Shown here one piece after another: positions 1-10,229 of a stretch of DNA of 64,000 nucleotides. Under the pieces are notes generated by a model. It saw only the letters and a list, made by a program, of their open reading frames with translations. It did no database searches and was not told the DNA's origin. The stretch comes from Agrobacterium vitis (GTDB lineage Bacteria; Pseudomonadota; Alphaproteobacteria; Rhizobiales; Rhizobiaceae): positions 868,001 to 932,000 of the forward strand of contig NZ_CP118259.1 in assembly GCF_013337045.2 (NCBI RefSeq), written 5' to 3'. Every line of letters starts with the position of its first letter. The stretch's first letter is position 1. A program made the translations under genes and the position numbers.

Positions 1-976
1 GGCCCGGCTCCACATGCTCATAGGTTTTCGGGTCCTTCAGCAGCGCCGAGGCATGGATACCAGCCTTGGTGGCAAAGGCCGAAGCACCGACATAGGGAGC
101 CTGATGGTTGGGGGAGCGGTTCAAAAGCTCATCGAAGGCATGCGACAGCCGGGTCAATTCCACCAGCTTTTCGAGATCGATAGCCGTCTCGAACCGGTCG
201 GCATAGGTTTTCTTCAGACAGAGCGTTGGAATGATGGTGGTCAGATCGGCATTGCCGCAGCGCTCGCCAATGCCGTTCAATGTGCCTTGAATCTGGCGCA
301 CACCGGCTTCTACGGCGGCCAGCGAATTGGCAACGGCCTGGCCGGTATCGTTATGGGCATGGATGCCCAGGGCTGCGCCGGGAACGCCTGACTCAATCAG
401 GCTGGCGATGATGGTGCGGATTTCCGGCGGCTGGGTGCCGCCATTGGTATCGCACAGCACCACCCATCGCGCACCGGCGTCATAGGCGGTTTTGGCGCAG
501 GCCACGGCATAATCGGCATTGGCCTTGTAGCCGTCAAAGAAGTGCTCGCAATCCACCAGCGCTTCCTTGCCTGCATCCACGACGGCCTTGACGCTGTCAC
601 GGATGGAGTCGAGGTTTTCCTCATTGGTGCAGCCAAGCGCCACTTTCACATGGTAATCCCAGCTTTTCGCCACCAGACAGATGGCGTCGCTTTTCGATTG
701 CAAAAGCTGGCTCAGGCCCGGATCGTTGGAGGCGGAAATCCCGGCGCGTTTGGTCATGCCAAACGCCGTGAACCGGGCGCGACTGGTGCGTTTCTTTGAG
801 AAAAATGCCGTGTCGGTCGGATTGGCACCGGGATAGCCACCCTCGACATAGTCCAGCCCGAAATCATCCAGCATGGCAGCAATGGCAATCTTGTCTTCCA
901 CGGAAAAATCGATGCCGGGTGTCTGCTGCCCATCGCGCAGCGTGGTATCGAACAGGGTGATTTTTTCGCGGCTCAT
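1..976 (-). CDS. cimA: Citramalate synthase, HMGL/LeuA-like family (3' end cut by window edge)
   Basis: The first 325 codons are in the window; the gene runs off the left edge. The family condenses an acyl-CoA with a 2-oxo acid; this branch (cimA, TIGR00977 type) is annotated as making (R)-citramalate from pyruvate and acetyl-CoA for isoleucine synthesis. Visible motifs are the N-terminal FDTTLRDGQQTPG (residues 9-21) with its metal- and substrate-binding Arg-Asp, and the metal-binding GIHAHNDTGQAVANS further on. The ATG has a GGGAGG ribosome site six bases upstream. It lies 23 bp behind the proline iminopeptidase gene on the same strand, so the two are probably co-transcribed. 2-isopropylmalate or homocitrate synthase are the alternatives, but the early sequence fits CimA better. 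Confidence 0.85.
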   Translation of the reverse strand, partial: MSREKITLFDTTLRDGQQTPGIDFSVEDKIAIAAMLDDFGLDYVEGGYPGANPTDTAFFSKKRTSRARFTAFGMTKRAGISASNDPGLSQLLQSKSDAICLVAKSWDYHVKVALGCTNEENLDSIRDSVKAVVDAGKEALVDCEHFFDGYKANADYAVACAKTAYDAGARWVVLCDTNGGTQPPEIRTIIASLIESGVPGAALGIHAHNDTGQAVANSLAAVEAGVRQIQGTLNGIGERCGNADLTTIIPTLCLKKTYADRFETAIDLEKLVELTRLSHAFDELLNRSPNHQAPYVGASAFATKAGIHASALLKDPKTYEHVEPG

Positions 977-999
977 GAGTGCCTCCCAAAGGCAAATTC

Positions 1000-2466
<1,467 letters not shown>

Positions 2467-2470
<4 letters not shown>

Positions 2471-2934
2471 GCCTCATCCTCCACTGGCCAGACTTGCGTG
2501 TCGAAATCCGGGTGCTGCCAGGATTCGATGGAGTCGAAAAATGCTTCATATTCCGGGCTGGTATAGACCGGCTTCTCAAACAATGTGTCGATCCAAGGCA
2601 GGCGCTTGTGGTGATTGACCTGAATGGCAGGCTCAAAGGCAGCGGGATTGTCAAAGGCACCGATGGCAATCTCTACCCCGGTGGGGTGCTGATAGGTTAG
2701 CGGCGTGCCGCATTTCTCGCAAAAGCCACGCTTGACCTTGGTAGATGAGCGGAAAAGCTTTGGCTGGCCGCGTGTCCAGGTCAGATGGGCCTGATCGGCG
2801 GTAACGAAAGCGCCAAAAAAGCCACCAAATTGTTTCTGGCACATACGGCAATGACAGATGGAAGGCCGTCCCAGCTTGGCCGCCTGAAACCGCACCGCGC
2901 CACATTGGCAGCCGCCGGAAAAAATCTCGCTCAT
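2467..2934 (-). CDS. GFA family zinc protein, copy 2
   Basis: A 155-residue GFA-domain protein with GGCQCGAVRF, CHCRMCQKQFGG and GFCEKCGTPLTY zinc-binding segments. The open frame could begin nine codons earlier, but ATG 2934 overlaps the upstream gene's TGA as ATGA, the same arrangement as on its other side, so I start it there. The sequence clearly belongs with its two neighbours yet has diverged well beyond recent duplication. Function is inferred from the fold only: small-molecule or thiol-adduct chemistry, possibly formaldehyde or aldehyde detoxification. Confidence 0.88.
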
Positions 2935-3419
2935 GACTTTGCTCCGCTTTCGGTTGGCCAAGTGTCGGTATCGTGGTCGGGGTGCTGGTAGGAGACGAGG
3001 CCATCAAGGAATGGAAACTCATCAAGGTCTTCTTCTGTCGGATTGCCTGGCAATTCATGCAGGTGATCGACGAAGCCTATTTTCCCTTCTGTCCCGAACT
3101 GCTGCAACGGGGGTAGGGCGGCTGGATCGTCGAAAGCGCCTGCCGCAACCGCCATGCCATCCGGGGCCTCATAGGTCAGCGGCGTGCCGCAATCTGCGCA
3201 GAAGCCGCGCGACACCACATTGCTGGAACGGAACATCTTGCGCTCGCCCCGTGTCCACTGAAAATCGACCCCGCGCACCGAGACCAGCGGCGCATAATAG
3301 GCCCCGAACGCCTTCTGGCACATGCGGCAATGGCAGATCGATGAGTCTTTCAGCACGCCGTTGACACGAAAACGGATGGCGCCGCATTGGCAACCGCCGG
3401 TATGAACTGTTTCTGCCAT
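2931..3419 (-). CDS. GFA family zinc protein, copy 3
   Basis: A 162-residue GFA-domain protein: GGCQCGAIRFRV at residues 8-19, CHCRMCQKAFGAYY around 34 and GFCADCGTPLTY around 72. It is the first gene of the overlapping GFA triplet and starts 3 bp after the vapC stop, so the toxin-antitoxin pair and the GFA genes may share a transcript. The C-terminal segment (residues 105-162) is longer than in copy 2 and rich in acidic residues. Exact substrate unknown. Confidence 0.88.
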   Translation of the reverse strand: MAETVHTGGCQCGAIRFRVNGVLKDSSICHCRMCQKAFGAYYAPLVSVRGVDFQWTRGERKMFRSSNVVSRGFCADCGTPLTYEAPDGMAVAAGAFDDPAALPPLQQFGTEGKIGFVDHLHELPGNPTEEDLDEFPFLDGLVSYQHPDHDTDTWPTESGAKS

Positions 3420-3422
3420 GGC

Positions 3423-3842
3423 CTATTGTCCCTCATGTGTGGTTTCGAGCCAGTTTTCCAGTTTCAGCCCCGATACACGGGAAAATTCACGGCTATTGTT
3501 GGTGACGAGAACCATATCCAGCGACAGCGCATGGGCGGCGATGAACAGGTCGTTGGGGCCAATCATCTCGCCAGCCTTTGCCAGAGCATTGCGAATGCAG
3601 GTATAATGATGCGCGGCGTGTCCTTCGAAAGCTGCGATCTCAACATTGTTCAGAAATGTCTCAACACCCCGTCGCAATCGTTCCGACTCATGCTTTTGAA
3701 TGCCAAAGTAAAGTTCGGAGACGACGATGGCGCTGAGATGCAGGTCCGCATAGCCTGTTTGTTTCCAGCGTTCCATGGCAGGCCCATCAGGATTTCGAAC
3801 CATGTCGGAGACGATATTGGTATCCAACATAAATCCCATCAC
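3423..3842 (-). CDS. vapC: PIN-domain ribonuclease toxin, VapC family
   Basis: A 139-residue PIN-domain protein, the toxin half of a type II toxin-antitoxin pair; VapC enzymes are Mg-dependent RNases, many cutting tRNA. The acidic metal-binding set is visible: Asp in MLDTNIVSDMV at the N-terminus, Glu in VVSELYFGI, Asp in GPNDLFIAAHAL, and the LVTNNSREF segment near the end. The start is GTG 3842, giving a GTGA overlap with the antitoxin stop; an ATG one codon later is the alternative. It lies in the accessory stretch between cysS and the GFA genes. Confidence 0.9.
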   Translation of the reverse strand: MMGFMLDTNIVSDMVRNPDGPAMERWKQTGYADLHLSAIVVSELYFGIQKHESERLRRGVETFLNNVEIAAFEGHAAHHYTCIRNALAKAGEMIGPNDLFIAAHALSLDMVLVTNNSREFSRVSGLKLENWLETTHEGQ

Positions 3843-4096
3843 AGGATGACATCCTTCAAAGGAGGCAGTCCTTCATCCACATCGGGAAAATCCTCCTCTA
3901 TTTTCCCCTGTTTCCTCAGAAAAGCGACCAGATTTTCCTTTTTCCGGGCATTGCCAACAGGCTCAATAATGATCCGGTCGCCTTCCTTGCGCATGATCAC
4001 TTCATCGCCCGGAAACTCGAATTCCACGGGGATGCGAACGGCGCGATTGCGACCGTTCTTGAACACCCGCACATGTCTTTCTTGCTCACCGCTCAT
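3839..4096 (-). CDS. vapB: AbrB/SpoVT-fold antitoxin, VapB family
   Basis: An 85-residue antitoxin expected to bind and neutralise the adjacent VapC and to repress the pair's promoter. The N-terminal half has the swapped-hairpin AbrB pattern (RVFKNGRNRAVRIP then GDEVIMRKEGDRIIIEP), and the acidic C-terminal tail (EEDFPDVDEGLPPLKD) is the likely toxin-binding segment. The frame is open 19 codons further upstream, but ATG 4096 has a GGAGG site five bases ahead, so I start there. It overlaps vapC by four bases, the usual antitoxin-first order. Confidence 0.88.
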   Translation of the reverse strand: MSGEQERHVRVFKNGRNRAVRIPVEFEFPGDEVIMRKEGDRIIIEPVGNARKKENLVAFLRKQGKIEEDFPDVDEGLPPLKDVIL

Positions 4097-4158
4097 ATGT
4101 GCCTCCATCACTGGCATAGGCCTTAGCATATGCCAAGCGTGTGTCCCATGCAAATCAA

Positions 4159-4183
4159 CGCTTGACCTCCCTCGTGGTCACGC
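4159..4183 (-). repeat. Third, 25-bp fragment of the cysS 3' end
   Basis: Read on the minus strand this stretch would encode VTTREVKR followed by a stop, the same as the CysS terminus VTTWEVKR with one substitution. It matches the true cysS 3' end at 4885-4909 at 22 of 25 positions, including 13 identical bases in a row. It is out of frame with the VOC gene, whose TGA (4178-4180) falls inside it. It may be a trace of an older cysS terminus left behind by insertion events. Confidence 0.55.
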
Positions 4184-4570
4184 ATCTTCCCTCGCGTGAC
4201 AAACGGCCTCGATATTGTTGCCATCCAGATCAAACACAAAGGCCCCATAATAGTCTGGATGATAATGCGGGCGCAGGCCGGGTGGGCCGTTGTCTGTGCC
4301 ACCAGCGGCGATTGCGGCTTGATAGAACGCATCCACCTCGGCGCGGCTGTTGGCCGTAAAGGCGATATGCTGATGGTTGCCAACGGGTGGCGTGCCCTCG
4401 TGTAACCAATAGACGGGCCTTTCGCGCCCGTATCCACCCATTTTCACGCCGTTGGAATATTCCGCTGGCACCATGTAGAGCAGTGACGCGCCAAGTGGCG
4501 CAAAGGCCGCATCATAGAAAGCCTTTGCACGCTCAAAATCGGCAACCTTGACATTCATGTGATCGATCAT
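4178..4570 (-). CDS. VOC-superfamily protein (glyoxalase/bleomycin-resistance type)
   Basis: A 130-residue single-domain vicinal-oxygen-chelate protein. It begins MIDHMNVKVADFERAKAFY with the first metal-binding His and ends with GAFVFDLDGNNIEAVCH carrying the conserved Glu; an internal NHQHIAFTA supplies a further His. The family includes glyoxalases, dioxygenases and resistance proteins, and no substrate can be read from this sequence. ATG 4570 has GGGAG eight bases upstream and is preferred over the ATG five codons earlier. The last residues (AREDA) and the stop fall in a fragment that resembles the cysS 3' end, suggesting the gene end was formed at a recombination junction. Confidence 0.85.
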   Translation of the reverse strand: MIDHMNVKVADFERAKAFYDAAFAPLGASLLYMVPAEYSNGVKMGGYGRERPVYWLHEGTPPVGNHQHIAFTANSRAEVDAFYQAAIAAGGTDNGPPGLRPHYHPDYYGAFVFDLDGNNIEAVCHAREDA

Positions 4571-4601
4571 GGATGTCGCTCCCATACGGTCTCAAAGACA
4601 T

Positions 4602-4628
4602 GCCAAAACCGTTTTTTGGCGTTTTGGC
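4602..4628. terminator. Inverted repeat, possible terminator
   Basis: Arms 4602-4609 and 4621-4628 pair perfectly over eight bases (gccaaaac/gttttggc) around an 11-base loop that contains a run of six T. It lies between the CysS-tail frame and the VOC gene. No clear T-tract follows on either strand, so termination is uncertain. Confidence 0.35.
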
Positions 4629-4690
4629 TTCGCCCCCCTCATCCGGCTGCCGCCACCTTCTCTCCGCTGGGGAGAAGAGAGCGAGAGCCG
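4629..4690. repeat. RIME-like rhizobial intergenic palindromic repeat
   Basis: The stretch ccctcatccggctgccgcc followed by a palindrome around ttctctccgctggggagaa looks like the short palindromic intergenic elements that are abundant in Rhizobium and Agrobacterium genomes (RIME type). I recognise it from memory of such genomes and could not run a comparison. It is the only copy I found in this window and sits inside the interval bounded by the cysS-end fragments. Confidence 0.5.
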
Positions 4691-4698
4691 CAAGCCTT

Positions 4699-4884
4699 CT
4701 ACCGTTTGATCTCCCAGGTGGTCACGCGCTCGCCGGTGTCCTTATCCTTGCCGTCCTTGAGCTGAATGCCCTTTGCCAAAAGATCGTCGCGGATTTTGTC
4801 GGCTTCTTCTTGATCACCACTTTTGAGCATCTCTAGGCGCACATCCACAATAGTTTGAACGGCTGCTGCAAGATCATTGCTCAT
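4699..4884 (-). CDS. Detached second copy of the CysS C-terminal tail, 61 aa
   Basis: A 61-residue frame starting [20 protein letters not shown] and ending with the CysRS terminus ([19 protein letters not shown] then EIKR). Its last 49 residues match the last 49 of the adjacent full-length CysS at 29 positions by eye. It begins with an ATGA overlap on the cysS stop codon, so it could be translated by coupling. It has none of the catalytic parts of a synthetase. I read it as the displaced former 3' end of cysS or a tandem duplication; whether the peptide has a role is unknown. Its composition is closer to the surrounding genome than the AT-rich tail now fused to cysS. Confidence 0.7.
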   Translation of the reverse strand: MSNDLAAAVQTIVDVRLEMLKSGDQEEADKIRDDLLAKGIQLKDGKDKDTGERVTTWEIKR

Positions 4885-6374
4885 CGCTTGACCTCCCACG
4901 TGGTTATGCGCTCACCTGTTTCCTTATCCTTGCCATCATTAAGTTGAATGCCGACGTCACCCAGAGATTTTCGGATTTCATCAGCTTCTTTAAAGAGTTT
5001 TTCCTTCAATAATTTTAGTCGTTTTTCTATAAGGTCGTCTAATATTGCAATTGGGATGATTTTTTCGACTGTGTCCGCATCTTCAACAGTAAAGGTAGGT
5101 GACGCATATTTTTTGAATCGGTCGCGCTTTATAGCGTTATCCAAATTATTAATATAAACGCTCGAATCTTTTATGAGCCCAAGGAATGCTAAGTTCCTCC
5201 CCATGGCTAGTCGGATTTTTTCATCTTTTTCCGCGTATCCGCTCAGCTCGTCTAAATGCATGAATAATTTATGAGTATCCAGGTCATCACTGATGTATCC
5301 GACCAATTCATCATCAGGCTCGGGAGTAATTTCTTTTGGAAGAAGAAGTGAGGTTCCTCTTTTCCATTTTTTTAGCCTACTTTCTGCCTCCTCAAGGCGA
5401 GAGACCGAGAAATCAATCGGCTGTCGATAATGCGTCATCAGCATCGCCAGACGCAGCACTTCGCCCGGCCATTTGCGGCCGCCGAAATTCTCTGTGTCTA
5501 GCAATTCGTTGATGGTGAAGAAGTTGCCATCCGATTTCGACATCTTGCGGCCTTCCACCTGCACGAAGCCATTGTGCATCCACACATTGGCCATCACGCT
5601 GGTGTCGTTGGCGCAGCAGGATTGGGCGATTTCGTTTTCGTGGTGGGGGAAGATCAGGTCCAGCCCGCCGCCGTGAATGTCGAAAACCTCGCCCAGATAA
5701 CGCTTCGACATCGCCGAGCATTCGATATGCCAGCCGGGGCGGCCTCGGCCCCAGGGGCTGTCCCAGCCGGGTTCGTTACGGCTCGACAGTTTCCACAACA
5801 CGAAATCGCCGGGATGCTTTTTATGGGCCTCGACAGCGATGCGTGCGCCTGCCTGTTGCTCATCCAGATTGCGCTTGGAAAGCTGGCCGTAAGCCGCCAT
5901 GGACCGGGTATCGAACAGCACTTCGCCTTCCGCCACATAGGCATGGCCCTTGGCGATTAGCGTCTTGATGATGTCGATCATCTGCTGGATATTGTCGGTG
6001 GCGCGTGGCTCGATGGTCGGCGGCAAGTTACCCAGTGCCGCCACATCGGCGCGGAACTGGTCCGCCGTCTTTTGTGTCACCTTGGCAATGGCATCGTTGA
6101 GCGGCAGATCGGGAAAATCCCGGAGCGCCCGCGCGTTGATCTTGTCATCGACGTCGGTGATATTGCGGGCATAGGTGACGTGGTTTTCGCCGTAAATATG
6201 CCGCAGCAGCCGGTAGAGCACGTCAAACACGATAACGGGCCGGGCATTGCCGATATGGGCAAAATCATAAACTGTTGGACCGCAGACATACATGCGCACG
6301 TTTTCGGGGTCGATCGGGGTAAAATCGACCTTGCTGCGCGTCAGTGTGTTGTAAAGCTTGAGGCCCTCGGCCAT
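4881..6374 (-). CDS. cysS: Cysteinyl-tRNA synthetase with atypical C-terminal part
   Basis: A 497-residue class I synthetase that charges tRNA-Cys. HIGN is at residues 40-43 and KMSKS at 277-281; the zinc ligands are Cys31, Cys219, His244 and Glu248. The first ~330 residues are encoded by typical GC-rich sequence and look like an ordinary rhizobial CysRS. From about position 5400 downstream the DNA becomes markedly AT-rich with Lys-, Ile- and Asn-rich coding, and the protein is longer than the roughly 460 residues I expect for the family. The terminus [19 protein letters not shown] is conserved. This suggests replacement of the 3' third by foreign sequence, with the gene kept functional. Confidence 0.93.
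   Translation of the reverse strand: MAEGLKLYNTLTRSKVDFTPIDPENVRMYVCGPTVYDFAHIGNARPVIVFDVLYRLLRHIYGENHVTYARNITDVDDKINARALRDFPDLPLNDAIAKVTQKTADQFRADVAALGNLPPTIEPRATDNIQQMIDIIKTLIAKGHAYVAEGEVLFDTRSMAAYGQLSKRNLDEQQAGARIAVEAHKKHPGDFVLWKLSSRNEPGWDSPWGRGRPGWHIECSAMSKRYLGEVFDIHGGGLDLIFPHHENEIAQSCCANDTSVMANVWMHNGFVQVEGRKMSKSDGNFFTINELLDTENFGGRKWPGEVLRLAMLMTHYRQPIDFSVSRLEEAESRLKKWKRGTSLLLPKEITPEPDDELVGYISDDLDTHKLFMHLDELSGYAEKDEKIRLAMGRNLAFLGLIKDSSVYINNLDNAIKRDRFKKYASPTFTVEDADTVEKIIPIAILDDLIEKRLKLLKEKLFKEADEIRKSLGDVGIQLNDGKDKETGERITTWEVKR
4885..4909 (-). repeat. cysS 3'-end repeat, copy inside the current gene
   Basis: This is the true cysS 3' end, which recurs as a diverged copy at 4704-4728 (end of the detached tail frame) and as a 25-bp fragment at 4159-4183. 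All three are in the same orientation. The layout resembles attachment-site-like direct repeats generated when elements insert into the 3' end of a housekeeping gene. Confidence 0.55.
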
Positions 6375-6719
6375 GGCAGTCTCCAGACGTAATGATAACC
6401 GGCTGGACCGGAGCGTTTGTCATCTGGGACTTTTGCAAGAGACGAAAACGGCCGGGCCAGCGAATGCGCTAGCGAATAATGATCCAGCAGAGGATGCAGG
6501 TGCTCGTTTTCATGGCTGGCTTTATGACGCGGCCCCGGTTTTTGGTCAACGGATTTTTGCGCCGTCTGGACGGTCTCTGCCGCTTTTTACGCCGTGATGA
6601 AAAATTTTTGCGTTATCCCATCGACAAGCGCAGGATGCGGCCTTGATTTCGGGCCATTCACCGGTTTGAAGAGGGTGCGCTAACTGTTGTTTCGCATGCC
6701 GCCGCTGAAGGATAAGCCC
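6375..6719. other. Divergent intergenic region cysS / polygalacturonase
   Basis: About 345 bp without a supported gene between two divergently transcribed genes. It must hold both promoters. I see no clear operator palindrome, RNA or repeat; short open frames here have no ribosome site and no recognisable product. Confidence 0.6.
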
Positions 6720-8354
6720 ATGCCCGGACCTGTTTTTGCCCGCCTGTTTCAACGGTCTGCCTTAGGTCGAATGCTCGGCGCGGTCGCCCTTTGCGCCCTG
6801 ACGCCGGTTGCAGCCTGGGCGGCGGAGCCGGCTGTTGCCACCCAATGGGGGGCAGTCACCGTGCCGGAGGCTCCCTCCAGCCTCTGCGCGACATTGACGG
6901 CTGGCCTGACGGCTAAGGACGGTTCCCTCGATCCTGCCGATGCCGATGGCAAATCCCCCCATCCAGACCAGATGCGCTTGCAGGCTGCCATCGATGGCTG
7001 TGCGGGCGGTGCCGTCAAGCTCGTCCCCGGGGCTGAGGGGCAGGATGCGTTTTTGAGCGGACCCCTGAGCTTGAAGAGCGGCGTCGTGTTGTGGATCGAC
7101 AAGGGCGTCACGCTGTTTGCCTCCCGCGATCCCAAGGATTACGACAGCGGTGCTGGCGATTGCGGTACGGCCAATAGCTCTTCCACCAAGACCTGCAAGC
7201 CGCTGATTATGGCCAAGGACACCAAAGGCAGCGGCATCGTTGGCGAGGGAAAGATCGATGGACGCGGCGGCTCGCTGCTGCTATCGGGCGACAATGCCGG
7301 TAAGCGGTCCTGGTGGGATGTGGCCTGGCAATCCAAGCAGGGATTGATCCAGCATGTGTTCCGGCTGGTGGAAATCGATGGCGGCGAGGATTTCACCCTG
7401 CACCGGATCACGCTATTGAACAGCCCGAATTTTCATGTGGTGAGCAATGGTGTGACGGGCCTGACCGCTTGGGGGATCAAGATCCTTAGCCCCAGTGCCG
7501 TCTATACCCGCCCGGATTATGCCTGCCCGCCGGAGACCACGCCAGACAAGCTGACGCCCGCCACTTGTTTCACGCCCGATACGGTCAAGAATACCGATGG
7601 TTTCGACCCGGGCCAGTCCTCGAAAGTCGTGCTTGCCTACAGCGCCATCAGCACCGGCGACGATCATGTGGCGATCAAGGCGGGCGGCGACAAACCGTCG
7701 ACGCGCATGACCTTTGCCCATAACCGGTTCTATTACGGCCACGGGATGTCTGTCGGCTCCGAGACCGATGCGGGCGTGGACGGTATCCATGTCTATGATC
7801 TGGTGATGGACGGCCATGATAGTCCCAACGGCAATGGCCTGCGGATAAAGTCGGATACATCGCGCGGCGGCAAGGTCACGAATGTGCTGTATGAAGATGT
7901 CTGCATGCGCAATGTCGCCTTTCCGCTGGTATTCGATACCCGCTACTCGGACAAAACCGGCGACCGCATCCCGGATTTTTCCGGCATCACGGTGCGAAAC
8001 CTGCGCTACACAGGCAGTACGACCGGCAGCGGTGGCCATGTGGTCCTGCGTGGCATCAGGGATGATGCGCATTATCAACCGCTTGGCCTTTTCCTGGATA
8101 CTATTCAGTTCGACGGAGCCCAGCCGCTCCTGGTCGGCTCAGCCGATCCGGCGGCAAAAGATCCGCCGCTTAATGCGCATGTCACGCTAGGGCCTGGTCC
8201 TGTCAGTTTTTCCGACCTTCTGAAGGCAGACCCAGCGCGTCGGGTGAAAACTGTCAATCTCGTGGATACCAGTGAGGAAGATCCGGTTCCGCCGCTCGAT
8301 TGCTCGTCGGCCTTCGTGCCGTTCTCGAGCTTTTTGGAGGGCGCGCCGTTTTGA
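6720..8354 (+). CDS. Secreted polygalacturonase / pectin-degrading GH28 enzyme
   Basis: A 544-residue exported protein. The start has AAGGA eight bases upstream, followed by a basic N-terminus, a hydrophobic core and a signal-peptidase-like AAWAAEP site. GH28 hallmarks are in order: NTDGFD (residues 291-296), DDHVAIK (314-320), GHGMSVGSE (340-348) and RIK (375-377), which supply the catalytic aspartates, histidine and substrate-binding Arg/Lys. The family hydrolyses alpha-1,4-galacturonan in plant pectin. A polygalacturonase (PehA) is a known grape-root decay factor of Agrobacterium vitis, which fits the rest of the window. It stands alone, 183 bp ahead of the rhamnose genes. Confidence 0.88.
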   Translation: MPGPVFARLFQRSALGRMLGAVALCALTPVAAWAAEPAVATQWGAVTVPEAPSSLCATLTAGLTAKDGSLDPADADGKSPHPDQMRLQAAIDGCAGGAVKLVPGAEGQDAFLSGPLSLKSGVVLWIDKGVTLFASRDPKDYDSGAGDCGTANSSSTKTCKPLIMAKDTKGSGIVGEGKIDGRGGSLLLSGDNAGKRSWWDVAWQSKQGLIQHVFRLVEIDGGEDFTLHRITLLNSPNFHVVSNGVTGLTAWGIKILSPSAVYTRPDYACPPETTPDKLTPATCFTPDTVKNTDGFDPGQSSKVVLAYSAISTGDDHVAIKAGGDKPSTRMTFAHNRFYYGHGMSVGSETDAGVDGIHVYDLVMDGHDSPNGNGLRIKSDTSRGGKVTNVLYEDVCMRNVAFPLVFDTRYSDKTGDRIPDFSGITVRNLRYTGSTTGSGGHVVLRGIRDDAHYQPLGLFLDTIQFDGAQPLLVGSADPAAKDPPLNAHVTLGPGPVSFSDLLKADPARRVKTVNLVDTSEEDPVPPLDCSSAFVPFSSFLEGAPF

Positions 8355-8537
8355 ACGGATCGTGTCGTAAAAAGACATAAATGGCAAACGCTTGCCTGCA
8401 ATGGTGGCAGTTAGTAGCACGGACTGTCCGAATAACGTCATAATCTTCCGGTTAAGACGGTGGGCAGCTAGCATTTTACTTGCTCTGATGGATCGAGATT
8501 GTTAACTGCGCGAGGGGCTTAATTCAAAGGGACAAGA

Positions 8538-9101
8538 ATGCAGTTTGAAGAAACGAAGCTGTCGGGCGTTTTTCTAATCACTCCAAAGCGGTTTGGGGAT
8601 GCGCGCGGCTATTTCATGGAAACCTTCCGCGCCAGCCTGTTTGAAAGCGAAGTTGGATCTTTTACCTTCGTTCAGGACAACAAGTCGTTTTCGGCAGAGG
8701 TCGGCACAGTTCGCGGCCTGCATTTCCAGTTGAACCCGAGGGCGCAGGGCAAGCTCGTTTCTTGTGCGGCTGGCGCTTTGCTGGATGTCGCTGTCGACAT
8801 TCGCCAGGGCTCGCCGACCTACGGTCAGATGGTGAAAGCCGAACTGACCGCCGAAAACGGCTGCCAGCTTTGGGTGCCGCCAGGTTTTGCCCATGGCTTC
8901 TGCACATTGCAGCCTAATACCGTGATCAGCTACAAGGTGACGGATTATTATAGCCCGGATCATGACCGGGGCCTGTTGTGGAACGATCCGGCGCTGGCAA
9001 TCGACTGGCCGGTGACGGAAGACAACGCCATCCTGTCTGACAAGGACAAGAAGCAGCCGAAACTGAGCGAGCTTGAGACGAATTTCGTCTATCGGCCTTA
9101 A
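8538..9101 (+). CDS. rfbC: dTDP-4-dehydrorhamnose 3,5-epimerase
   Basis: A 187-residue cupin-fold epimerase, third step of dTDP-L-rhamnose synthesis. VRGLHFQLNP carries the catalytic His, LWVPPGFAHGF is the typical barrel strand, and YKVTDYYSPDHDRGLLWNDP is the family signature with the catalytic Tyr region. AAGGG lies seven bases ahead of the ATG. It is the first gene of an rfbC-rfbB-rfbD-rfbA operon; together these supply dTDP-rhamnose for O-antigen or exopolysaccharide and probably for the glycosyltransferases downstream. Confidence 0.95.
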   Translation: MQFEETKLSGVFLITPKRFGDARGYFMETFRASLFESEVGSFTFVQDNKSFSAEVGTVRGLHFQLNPRAQGKLVSCAAGALLDVAVDIRQGSPTYGQMVKAELTAENGCQLWVPPGFAHGFCTLQPNTVISYKVTDYYSPDHDRGLLWNDPALAIDWPVTEDNAILSDKDKKQPKLSELETNFVYRP

Positions 9102-9170
9102 GCGCCTCTGCTTTTTGCCAATCTGCTTCATGCAAGTCAGCTCTATGAACGCTAGGGGATATCGAAAATC

Positions 9171-10229
9171 ATGCGCGTACTTGTAACCGGCGGCGCCGGC
9201 TTTATCGGATCAGCCGTCGTGCGGCATCTGGTGCTTGAAAAAGGCTATGAGGTCCTGAATATCGACAAGCTGACCTATGCCGGTACCTTGACGTCACTGA
9301 AATCGGTCGATGCAAATCCGCTGTACCGGTTCCTTCAGGCCGATATCTGTGACGGCCAGGCGATTGCTTCGGCTTTTGCAAGCTTCAGGCCTGATCGTGT
9401 CATGCATCTGGCCGCTGAAAGCCATGTTGACCGCTCGATTACCGGCGCCAAGGATTTCGTCGAGACCAATGTGCTTGGCACGTTCACCATGCTGGAATGC
9501 GCTCGCGCCTATTGGCAGGGGCTGGAGGGTGCGAGCAAGGACGGTTTCCGCTTTCTGCATGTCTCGACCGACGAAGTCTATGGATCGCTGGGCGATGAGG
9601 GTCTGTTTACCGAAACCACCCCCTATGATCCAAGCTCTCCCTATTCAGCCTCGAAAGCGGCCTCCGACCATCTCGCCAAGGCATGGGCGCGCACCTATGG
9701 CCTGCCGGTGGTGGTGTCGAATTGCTCCAACAATTACGGCCCCTTCCATTTCCCGGAAAAGCTCATTCCGCTGATGATCATCAACGCCATGGAAGGCAAG
9801 CCTCTGCCGGTTTACGGCAATGGCGCCAATATCCGCGATTGGCTTTACGTCGAAGACCATGCAAGGGCGCTTGATATCATCGCCGAGCGTGGACAGATCG
9901 GCGAAACCTATAATGTCGGCGGACGCAATGAGCGACGCAATATTGACGTCGTTACCCGCGTCTGCGCGCTGATGGATGAACTGCATCCGTCAGGTGCGCC
10001 GCATGAGAAGCTGATCCAATATGTGACCGACCGTCCCGGACACGACGCGCGCTATGCCATCGACGCGACCCGGCTGGAAACTGAACTCGGCTGGAAGGCT
10101 CAGGAAAATTTCGAGACCGGCATCGAGAAAACTGTGAAATGGTATCTTGAAAACCGCTGGTGGTGGGAGCCGTTGCGCCAGGGCTATGATGGTAGCCGTC
10201 TTGGCCTGCTGAAAGCCGCAAGCAAATGA
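9171..10229 (+). CDS. rfbB: dTDP-glucose 4,6-dehydratase
   Basis: A 352-residue extended short-chain dehydrogenase that converts dTDP-glucose to the 4-keto-6-deoxy sugar. The NAD-binding GGAGFIGS is at residues 7-14, the active-site [10 protein letters not shown] and YSASK motifs are both present, and [15 protein letters not shown] is the substrate-side signature that separates it from UDP-sugar relatives. It is separated by 69 bp from rfbC and overlaps rfbD by an ATGA. Confidence 0.96.
   Translation: MRVLVTGGAGFIGSAVVRHLVLEKGYEVLNIDKLTYAGTLTSLKSVDANPLYRFLQADICDGQAIASAFASFRPDRVMHLAAESHVDRSITGAKDFVETNVLGTFTMLECARAYWQGLEGASKDGFRFLHVSTDEVYGSLGDEGLFTETTPYDPSSPYSASKAASDHLAKAWARTYGLPVVVSNCSNNYGPFHFPEKLIPLMIINAMEGKPLPVYGNGANIRDWLYVEDHARALDIIAERGQIGETYNVGGRNERRNIDVVTRVCALMDELHPSGAPHEKLIQYVTDRPGHDARYAIDATRLETELGWKAQENFETGIEKTVKWYLENRWWWEPLRQGYDGSRLGLLKAASK

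Noticed and set aside
4159..4183. Idea that the 25-bp match encodes a real third cysS tail
   Set aside because: Only about eight codons match and the frame before it is disrupted; it is kept as a repeat fragment, not a gene.
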